DNA of 64,000 bases from Dendrocalamus latiflorus. Lineage: Eukaryota > Streptophyta > Magnoliopsida > Poales > Poaceae. The notes beneath the pieces were generated by a model that made no database searches, was not told the origin of the DNA, and worked only from the letters and a program-made list of their open reading frames with translations. Where the stretch lies: contig CM029654.1 in assembly GCA_017311315.1 (NCBI GenBank), positions 5,835,382 through 5,899,381 on the forward strand, written 5' to 3'. This document shows positions 56,190 through 64,000 of the stretch, one piece after another. The position numbers were made by a program, and so were the translations under genes. How positions within the stretch are numbered: the stretch's first letter is position 1; every line of letters begins with the position of its first letter.

Positions 56190-58526
56190 GGCCTGTTTGG
56201 GACTGCTCTGTTCCAGTTTTTTCAGCTCTGCTTCACCAACTCCACCATGGAGCAGCTCCACTGTGGAGTTTCTGGAGCAGGTGGTTCTGTTTGGCACGCA
56301 GCCTAACTCCAGCTCCAGAAATGTGAGATTTCCCTGAGAAATGTCGAATGTGCCCCTGAATGATGTTTGGTGTATGTTTTGATGCCTGTGGAGTATATGT
56401 AACTGAATATTTTTTGTTGCCAATTGAAATATGATGAAAAATGTTATAACCGCAATTAATTTATTCGAGAAAACCAAAAAACAAAATTTTTGATCAAATA
56501 ATTCCATCCTTTTGTCCCATAAATTGTAACGTGCATGATAGATAATTAACAAAGTCCATCATTCGAATACAAATAATAATAGTTCATCACAACAATATCC
56601 ATTACAGAGCAATATCCATTCCATTGCTCAAACAGTATATACACATTCAGATTTACAGCGCGATCAGGCCTTGTTGAAGAAGCCCTGCAGTTCATTAACG
56701 AAATGCCTTTGAAGGCAGATGCATTGGTTTGGAAGACTCTTCTCGGTGCTTGCAGGACCCATGACAATATTGAGATAGGCGAGATTGCTGCTAAACATGT
56801 CATAGAACTCGAGCCACGAGATCCAGCTCTCTATGTCCTACTGTATATCTCTAAAGCCACTGGAAGGGAGATAGTACTGAGAGATAGCAACAGGTTCCAT
56901 AGGATGAAAAATCAGTTGTTGTACAGTTAGTTTATCTTAACATTTATAGAATCTGTGCCGTTATATGAACACTACAACTTCATGAGTAGCATACTTTTTT
57001 TTCTTCATACCTGTGCATTACTTGATCTGTGTGACCATGGATTCATAGTTGGTGGCTGGTTACGGAGAACATCATCCATTTAATTTTGATGAATCAATAC
57101 AAACATGTCTAAAGCCAAAACAAAGCAATATTCAGAGGGAAGTCTCATCTCTGCTTGCCCACTCACAAACTAATACTATAACCTCTACCAACACAGATCA
57201 CAATCAGCACTACTAAAAATTCTACTAACAGAACACAATTTGCTGAGTGATCACAGGGCATATAATACAATAACAGAAATCAAATTAACAAGGCACAATA
57301 ACAAATCCACTGGTCATATGCATCCATCACAGTAAGACATAACAGAACACAATCACATTGCTCCCCAAACATTCACAGTTCATATAGCATCACCAATAAA
57401 CAAGTTAATAGTATCAGTAACAGTAATTGAAAATAGAAGATGTGGTAGAAGGAATCAACCGAGATGCAGAGGAAGCGTGGAGCCGAGGAGGGAGGAAGAA
57501 GTCGGAGCTCGGTGAAGAGGAAGCAGGCGGCGGGCTCGGTGAAGGTGCTGGCCGTAGAGGAAGAAGGGAGTTGTCGTGCCTTCGCCGTCGGTGTCGGTGC
57601 TGGCGGAGATAGGTGTGGTCGGCGACCCAAGGAGGTGAAGGCGGCGGCGACAATGTGGGGTACCGGTCGGAGTAGTGGGAAGAGGAGAAGCAAAGGGGGG
57701 CTTGGGGAGAAGAACAAGGAAGCGCCGGTGAGAATGGGGGCCGAGTAGGAAGGAGAAGGTGGCCAGGGGTGGAAGAGATGGAGGAGCGGCCGGAGAAGAG
57801 GGGTAGCGCGGTGGATCCGGAGGGGCGGCGCGCCGGAGGGAGCGGAAATGGGGCGGCAACCGGTGGATGTGAAAGGGGAGAGGTGGAGCAATAGGGGGTG
57901 CAGGTAGAAGGGACGCGGGTGGAGAGAGTCGGCGGTGTGATGGGGGCGCACGGGGCAGATAGACGGCGCGGAGGTAGGAAGGAGGCGACCGGTGGTGGCG
58001 CGCCGAGGCGGGCGGCGGACTCGGTGGAAGAAGTTGGGAGGAGCAGTGGAGATGTGGCCGGAGGCGGAGAAGGAAGGGGCGGCTGGTGGAGTGGAGAAGA
58101 GGCCGGAGATGTGGTGGCGCGGCGAGGTAAGGCGTGGCGGTGCGGCGAGGTGGATAAGGGAGGCGGCGCCAAGGCGGCCGAGGGAGGAGAGAGCACGGTG
58201 GAGACGGGAGAAGGTGGCGCAGAGGAGTAGCGGCGGGTGGGTGGGGGAGAGGAGAAGTTGCGGGGGGTGGGGAGAAGGAAAAGAAAACGAATCGGTACGG
58301 AAGATGAGTTGTATAATGGCAGTGGTGGGTAATTTTCCTTCAACTCTATGAGAAGATATAAAACTTCAGTTTCTGGAGTACCCCTTGAGGAGCTCCAGAA
58401 AAAACGTGGAGTAGGCCTTCAACTCCACCTTTTTTTGGAGCAGAGTTCTTGGAGTTTGACCCGTTTGGCTAGACAAGTTTGGAGCAGAGTTGAAAAAGTT
58501 GGAGTGGAGCAGTCCCAAATAGGCCC
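56190..58526. mobile_element. PIF/Harbinger-like element with captured PPR fragment, TSD TTA
   Basis: The ends GGGCCTGTTTGGGACTGCTC and GAGCAGTCCCAAATAGGCCC are inverted repeats, and imperfect pairing continues for about 40 bp (CAGTTTTTTCAGCTCTGC against GCAGAGTTGAAAAAGTTG). TTA flanks both sides (56187-56189 and 58527-58529). Subterminal CTCCA/TGGAG repeats are dense at both ends. The 2.3-kb interior holds a PPR-DYW fragment (56655-56930) and a GC-rich block (57430-58300) whose minus-strand Pro/Ser-rich frame of about 300 codons is of doubtful reality. No DDE transposase or Myb-like partner gene was found, so the element is non-autonomous. Confidence 0.85.
56655..56930 (+). pseudogene. PPR-DYW protein fragment inside the PIF-like element
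   Basis: The frame starts before the ATG at 56703. It reads S-G-L-V-E-E-A-L-Q-F-I, then M-P-L-K-A-D, W-K-T-L-L-G-A-C-R-T-H and E-L-E-P-R-D-P-A-L-Y-V-L-L: the last PPR unit and E motif of a plant organelle RNA-editing factor. It then jumps directly to Y-I-S-K-A-T-G-R-E-I-V-L-R-D-S-N-R-F-H, the end of a DYW deaminase domain. Most of the E+/DYW region, about 150-200 residues, is missing between them, and the final D-Y-W is lost. It is a captured and internally deleted gene piece. Confidence 0.85.
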
Positions 58527-58529
58527 TTA

Positions 58530-59080
58530 GCAGCATAAGGTTTTTACTCTGATGTGCTTCTACTTGCTTACAATTCCTCTGGTCCCTTTATCTTTTGATG
58601 TACTAGACACAAAACATGAAACACCATCTACCACTCACAAATGACACATAGACATAGTTGACAACTATACACTTTTTTATAAAACGGCATGCGTACACAC
58701 ACGTACACATACACTACCCCACAAACTCACGCATACAGACACGAGTGAGACCAGTTGGGCACACTATAACTTGTGAAGGACGGGGAAGATAGGTGTGTTG
58801 GAAACGTGAGTTAAGATTTTAATTCTAATTTTTACTAGAAGATAAATACAGTAAAATGTTAGTGGTATAAAACTTATAACTAATTGCAGGCAACTTACTG
58901 TACTTTGGAAAATACATAAAAAAGAATTACAATAGGGTTGATCTATTGTACAAACGACTTACAATAGAGCTTAACGAAGATTAGGAATAAACGTAGACTT
59001 GACATATAAATAACAGAGCAAGAGCAGTCACGCAAATATGCTGCCCAGAAAATCTTAACGCAAATGTGCCGCACAAAAAT
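58530..59080. other. Intergenic, no gene seen
   Basis: AT-rich sequence with an ACACAC-rich patch near 58690-58745 and no supported coding region. Confidence 0.35.
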
Positions 59081-59089
59081 ATTATTGTC

Positions 59090-59765
59090 GTCCCATGTAG
59101 GAGCCCTCCATGGAAATAGTTTAGAGATCCCGCTCTCCCTCCTTCTGGTGCACACCAAAAAAGAAGGCTGGCAAAGTTCGACCGTGCAGCACACTAGCAC
59201 AGATCAACATAGGAGGAAGGAGGAATGATTTTAGTATCTCTGGCCTGGATGTCTCTAAGTTTTTTATAGACATATCTAGTAATTGACGTCATTAACTAAT
59301 TAAATCAAATTAATTTAATAACTAATACCATTAACCAAATTAATTCAGACATTTGAATTCACATTCAAATAGAAGTAAGAAAGAGATAATGGCATGATTC
59401 AGTAAAATAAAAAAGGTGAATTTAACGTGCCAGGAATAAGGCTATGGCACGTCACGACCCACTCTTCCTCCTTCTAGTGCACGCCAAGAAAGAAGGTAAG
59501 TGAGGTTTGGCCGTGCAGCACACTAGCACAGATTAGCAAAGGAGAAAGTAGAAAAAAAGAAAGAAGGATTTCAATCTCTCTGGCCTGAACATCTCTAGGT
59601 CTTTTTTAGATGTTTCCAGTAACTGACGTCATTAACTCAATTAAATCAAATTAATCTAGTAATTGACGCCATTAACCAAATTAATTCAGATGTTTGAATT
59701 CACATTCAAATAGAATTAAGAGAGAGCGTGATTCAATAAAATAAAAAAGCGAATTTAATGTGCTA
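59090..59765. repeat. Imperfect direct duplication, about 330-340-bp unit
   Basis: CGTGCAGCACACTAGCACAGAT occurs at 59183 and 59512. CTCTGGCCTG, CTGACGTCATTAACT, CCAAATTAATTCAGA.TTTGAATTCACATTCAAATAGAA and GTGAATTTAA follow in order in both copies. Small indels make the period vary between 329 and 342. Non-coding. Confidence 0.8.
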
Positions 59766-60369
59766 GGAACAACGATATGGCACGGCACGGTCAAATCACA
59801 AGTCACACGATTTTCATGCGAAAATACACAATACGTGTGTGTGCGCATGTGTGTGAGTTTAGCCAAAGTCCTTTCTCATGCACCCAATGCCATGTGTCAT
59901 ATGTTTTATGTGGTAGCAAGGACTCTACTTTTTATATTGCTCTTTTTCCACTTGCTCAAGCAATATGGAATTAAACCATATCATACTTTGGAATTATAAA
60001 TGAATGTGCATTTGTCTCATAGACCCAATTCTAACAAGGTGCACTCAAAGCTGTGTGAGCGAACGACGCCACCGTGGCGACGGCAACCAGGAGGGTCACT
60101 GCAATGGCGAGGCCTCAAGCCATTGCCTGTGGTGGATTGTTGTTTGGTTTGTGGTAAGCTATGGTGTCGGAACTCGGGAGGCGGAGGTGGTGGCAGAGGC
60201 GATGCATTTATATTTAGTTGGGAGCAGGGATAGAAATATTGAAATCGATATAAATCCCGATCGGCCGACAGTAACAGTAACCGGTTGTGAGACCATGTGG
60301 AGGTCACCCCATGGTTGTAATGCGTAATTGACTCTTGTTCTAGAAAGATTGAGTTTGGTTTTTGAGATT

Positions 60370-61790
60370 TGAGCTAACTCTATAAAGTCGTAAGCCTTGA
60401 GAATGGTCGGCAGACCGCTTACGACCACGTTGTCGGCAGCATGTGGTTGGCAGTAGTTGTTACGACCACTTTGGCTGTGGTCGAAAGCTGTTACGACCAC
60501 ATTAGCCGTGGTCGGAAGTCAGTTGAAGGGTTTATGACCACCGCAGAGCAATCATAATGAGGTCGAAAGCTATTACGACCACATTGGCCGTGGTCAGAAG
60601 TCAGCTGAAGGGTTTTATGACCACTGCAAAGCAATCCTGATGAGGTCGGAAGGTGTTACGACCACGGCAAACCAGAAGAAAACGTGGTCGGGAGGCGCTA
60701 CGATCACAGTAGTCCAATTTGAACGTGGTCAGAGGGATTTACGACCACGTTATCCGTAGTCAGAAGCTGGTAGTTGAGTTTACGACCATGTTCGGAAGTC
60801 ATTCGCCTCAATTGGCCGTGATCAGAAGCCGGTTACACTGTTTACGATCACAATGTCAAAAGTCGAAAGTTTGCCGAAGGAGTTACGACCACTGCAGAGC
60901 AATTTGAACGTGGTCAGAATGGTTAACGACCACTTTATCTCTGGTCGGTAGTTGGGAGATGGGCCACTACCACGTTGGGAAGTCGGCAGCCTACGACCAC
61001 GTTATCGCGAGATGCGGTCGGAAGTCGGCAGACTTCGACCACGACCACGTTGGGAAGTCGGTGGACTTCGACCACGTTGTGAAGCGGTCGAACGTGGTCG
61101 GGTCGAAGTCGGATGTGGTCGTAGCACAGTCGGACGCGGTCGGTTGCGGTCGAACGCGGTCGGACAGGCTCGGGACGCGGTCGGACAGGCTCGGGACGCG
61201 ATCGGACGTGGTAGGAAGCGCTCGGATGGAGTCGTAGCGTGGTCAAACGTGATCGGAAGTCCCTTCGACCACGTTGAAACCCTTGGCCGTGGTCGTAGCT
61301 TCCGTTTAACCAGTCGTATGGGCTCCTGAAGCGGTCGTAACATATGGTAATCGGTCGTACGGACTTCTGAGGTAGTCGTAACGACTTGGGTTGAAGTCGT
61401 AGGCTTTGAGCGTTGCATGTCTTGTGATTTCGACCGGTCGTAAGTTGGTACGACCTGGTTGGGTAAGTCATAGCCGAAGCTAGCGATGGTCGTAGCGATG
61501 TTGTGTGTGGTCATAGGCTGCAGGGAGTCTATAATGGGCTCGAGTGTTTCTCTGTTTGGTGTAACAGAGTGGTCGTATGGTGTCTAGACCTTGTGCGATA
61601 AAGTCGTAGCGGCTAGCGATGGTCGTGGGATGTGTCTGCATGGTCGTAGCAAGCTGTGGAGCGATCGTGACGACCTGCTGTGTGGTCGAAGGCTGCTGGG
61701 AAGTCTTCCAGGGCTTCGACCATTTCTTGTGTTGTGCATCCGATAGGTCGTAGGGGGTTACGACCAGATGTTTTGCTGTGATTGTGCACT
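60370..61790. repeat. Long array of degenerate CGACCAC/GTGGTCG motifs
   Basis: Over about 1.4 kb the heptamer CGACCAC and its complement GTGGTCG, plus variants (GTCGTAAC, GTTACGACC, GGTCGGA), occur every 15-40 bp in both orientations. Two segments are more regular: TTACGACCAC..GT.GCCGTGGTCGGAAGTCAG.TGAAGGGTTT repeated near 60480-60620, and CGCGGTCGGACAGGCTCGGGA repeated near 61155-61200. The frames found here are by-products. Further on (61860-62240) the sequence looks like an LTR leader and U5 (CT-rich, ending GCAAAAGGTTTCA), so the array is probably the U3 part of a retroelement LTR. Confidence 0.6.
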
Positions 61791-61799
61791 GGAAAACTT

Positions 61800-62450
61800 G
61801 TTGGGTGTGCCGATTGATGGTCTGCTTGTTTTGAGCGGTGCTATGTGACGGTTTGCTTGTCTGTGTGGCTGTAGAACTTCGGAGCTATTTCATGGTGAGG
61901 CGTGGGAGGACTAGGACTAGGCATAGGAGTTTATCTGTGTAAGTGTAGCTCTAGGGTAGAGCGTGTCCTCCTGAGAGGAGTGGGTGTTGAATTTTCATGT
62001 ATGCAATCATTCATCTCTCTGCCTCAATTTGAGTTGTGTTGTCTGCTTATGATTTGAATGACTTGTTTGAGCTTTCTCTGTTCTTTCTTTTATCTCTGTT
62101 CTTGATTTTCCGAATCGCAGTGACATGTGGATTGTACTCCAAGCCAACTTGGCTAGCTTTGACCCACGAGCGGTTCTAATCAACGATTTTGGTTTATGAA
62201 CTCGATTCTTATGCGCTCTCGATCAAATCGCAAAAGGTTTCAATATGATTGATAAGATTTCAATTCAAGATTGGAAATCCGGTCCTACACCAGTTAGTTA
62301 CCCAAAAAATCCAGAAAAAAACAGTAGCGCCAATCAAGCTCGACGGCTGCTTGCACGGGGAGTTGATGGGATGAATCTGGGAGTAGCGCCAACCAGGACC
62401 ATACTCTTCCCTGGTGGTCCTGCCATTTTCTTCCACTTTATACATACATA
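61800..62450. other. Possible LTR 3' portion and flank
   Basis: 61900-62245 has leader-like, T-rich sequence ending in CAAATCGCAAAAGGTTTCA and could be the R-U5 part of the element with the CGACCAC array. No paired LTR or TSD was found. Confidence 0.3.
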
Positions 62451-62454
62451 CATA

Positions 62455-62662
62455 GGTCTCGTTTGGCACAGCTCTAACTCCGAGATCTATGTTGGATCTG
62501 TAGTTTGTTGACTAAATTAAAGTGATTTAAATATTTTTATTTAATATATAATATAAATAAAATGAGTCATGTAAATGCAATTAACATGCCTGCAACTCTA
62601 GATCCAGGATTTTTCTAGAGCTACAGATGACCAATAGAGCTAGAGCTCTGTCAAACGGGGCC
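62455..62662. mobile_element. Small MITE, 208 bp, with GTTTGRCA-type ends
   Basis: The ends GGTCTCGTTTGGCACAGCTCTAACTC and GAGCTAGAGCTCTGTCAAACGGGGCC form inverted repeats of about 25 bp with a few mismatches. ATA lies on both sides. The interior is AT-rich. The ends resemble Tourist-type or hAT-type MITEs; the superfamily is uncertain. Confidence 0.7.
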
Positions 62663-62954
62663 ATACATCCACATCGAACCTTGGATTTCTATTCTTCCGG
62701 CAGTAAACGTTCTTTGCAAACCCTTGCTAAGAATGGCGGTAAAAACAAACTAAAATTGCGCTGTTACATTCGACTTTTATGGTAGCGCAGCGTGCAGCAA
62801 TGTTCATCGTGTGGGTGGAGCACTCATGCAGATTTACATTTGTCATGCAATTTGATGCGATTTCACTGTGTTGTTCTGTTAGTCCTCGAAGTCGAATGGC
62901 AGAACGAGATGCGAGACTGCGAGTGGAGAACTGTGCAAACAGCCAAAATGGTCT

Positions 62955-63235
62955 TGATCGGTTCGGCTTGAGTTTCTGGATTCTGACTTATTTTTCACTT
63001 TTTATAAATTTCGTCTTTTTCTGAACTTTTGGTTTTTTGTTGAACTTTTTTGCTGGTTCTTTTTTTCTCGTATTCGTTTGTATTATACATATTGGGCTAA
63101 CATATTTTTAAATATTTTTAAATTTAATTATGCTAAATAAGTCTCTGTCAGCTACAGTGTTTTTTCAGCCATAAGCTATGAGCTTTTAAGCCCAACTGAT
63201 TACCACAAAAACTTCAGCTAAAAACCATAAACCGC
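62955..63235. repeat. Dispersed AT-rich MITE-like repeat, copy 4
   Basis: Same orientation as copy 1 and very similar: TTTATAAATTTCGTCTTTTTCTGAACTTTTGG, GGGCTAACATATTTTTAAA, TTTAAATTTAATTATGCTAAATAAG and CAGCTACAGTG. The start GATCGGTTCGGCTTGAG and the end CTTTTAAGCCCAACTGATTA are the inverted termini. Confidence 0.65.
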
Positions 63236-63758
63236 AGCCGAAAAGAACAGAACTCAATCATTCCCAAGCAATGCATGCACAGATTATGGTTGCAGAACCA
63301 CGAGAATTGCAAATGTACCTCATAACTTTATGGTCGTAACTCGTACGCACGAGCAATCTCTACTCCTTAAAAGAAGGAGTTCAAGGTGATGGTGCATCCT
63401 ACATCCCTTCTAACAAAAAAAATACTCTGTCTGACATATGGGCCCACCCATCCCTCCTCACGCCCGTGCGCCCCCACTCCCCACCCCACCCCCACCGAAT
63501 CCGTCGCCTCCCTCCTCCTCCATCGCCTCCTCCCTCCACTCCGCCGTCGCCTCCTCCCCCGCCCTCCGCTCTGTCGCCGCCTCCTCCTCCCCCCACCCCA
63601 CGCCGCCGCCACCTCCTCCTCCTGCCCACACCGCGCCGCCTCCTCCTCCCCTGCTCCTCCGCTCCGCCGCCGCCTCCTCCTCCCCTGCTCCTCTGCTCCG
63701 CCGTCGCCTCCTCCTCCCCCCACCCCGCGCCGCCGCCGCCTCCTCCCCTTCCATCCCG

Positions 63759-64000
63759 ATGGCCGACGCCGACGCCCCTCCCTCGCCACCCCCGTCCGCG
63801 ATGCAGCCCCCGTCCAATGCCTCTCCACCCCCACCCTCATCTCCGCCCGCCCATGCCCCGACCTCCGACGCCACCCCCGCCGCCGCCAAAACCCCCAATC
63901 TCCCCGACACCCCCGCCTCCGCGGACCCCGACACCCCCTTCTCCGACGCCGATGCTTCCGCCGTCGCCTCCTCCGACGCCGCCGCAGATGCCCCCGGCGA
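63759..64000 (+). CDS. 5' end of an unidentified plus-strand gene (runs off window)
   Basis: An ATG at 63759 (M-A-D-A-D-A-P-P-S-P-P-P) opens a frame that stays free of stops to the window edge (80 complete codons). The encoded N-terminus is rich in Pro, Ala, Ser and Asp, typical of disordered leaders of grass nuclear or regulatory proteins. It is preceded by a CT-rich, strongly GC-rich leader (about 63440-63758). Long minus-strand frames over the same region come from the trinucleotide-rich composition. No domain is reached, so no function is proposed. Confidence 0.6.
   Translation, partial: MADADAPPSPPPSAMQPPSNASPPPPSSPPAHAPTSDATPAAAKTPNLPDTPASADPDTPFSDADASAVASSDAAADAPG

Noticed and set aside
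57373..58343. Minus-strand Pro/Ser-rich frame of up to 309 codons
   Set aside because: Inside the PIF-like element in a purine/pyrimidine-biased block; no domain. Kept only as a note in the element entry.
60935..61514. Frames of 92-178 codons on both strands
   Set aside because: They follow the CGACCAC motif array in several frames at once; repeat artefacts.
63367..63934. Gly/Arg-rich minus-strand frames up to 158 codons
   Set aside because: Shadow of the CT-rich leader and N-terminus of the plus-strand gene at 63759.

Overview
This is a plant nuclear window, from a grass and most likely Oryza. The evidence is spliced genes with GT-AG introns, a plant-type H2B with ACGT/octamer promoter elements, a plant AGCVIII kinase, grass Ty3/gypsy LTR elements, and PIF/Harbinger, hAT, CACTA and Mutator-like elements with clean target-site duplications (TSDs). 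Exon structures were built by hand from splice consensus and phase agreement. No alignment or database search was run.

Layout. 1-10.3 kb is nested retrotransposon DNA. A gag-only Ty3/gypsy element with a 3.6-kb LTR sits in the pol of a second element, whose remainder holds the integrase C-terminus, a 54-bp tandem array, a broken antisense ORF of the 'putative gypsy type transposon' family, a 68-bp array and a short LTR-like end. 10.3-18 kb is gene-free, with a hAT-type transposase relic, several MITEs and a complete 1,674-bp non-autonomous CACTA element. 18.4-40 kb holds three intact host genes: a small RING-H2 protein (+), a nine-exon C2/VASt/C2/GRAM/VASt membrane-contact protein (-), and a G11A/D6PK-like AGC kinase (-). 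The last intron of the C2-GRAM gene has grown to 5.5 kb through three small LTR elements inserted side by side in the gene's own orientation.

41-54 kb has a Mutator-like element and then an unrecognised serine-rich gene with 24-residue tandem repeats. Its coding exon is split by a solo LTR (TSD ATGGG), and that LTR itself contains a deleted hAT element (TSD GCTACACG). Removing the LTR restores the reading frame, but extra indels in the repeats suggest the gene is decaying. 54.8-55.6 kb is an intronless histone H2B with three type I histone promoter elements. 56.2-58.5 kb is a PIF/Harbinger-like element carrying a PPR-DYW gene fragment. 60.4-61.8 kb is an unusual array of degenerate CGACCAC/GTGGTCG motifs. 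The window ends inside the first exon of a new plus-strand gene at 63.76 kb.

The host genes are independent housekeeping or signalling loci with no shared pathway visible. The main interest is the insertion layering and what it did to neighbouring genes.
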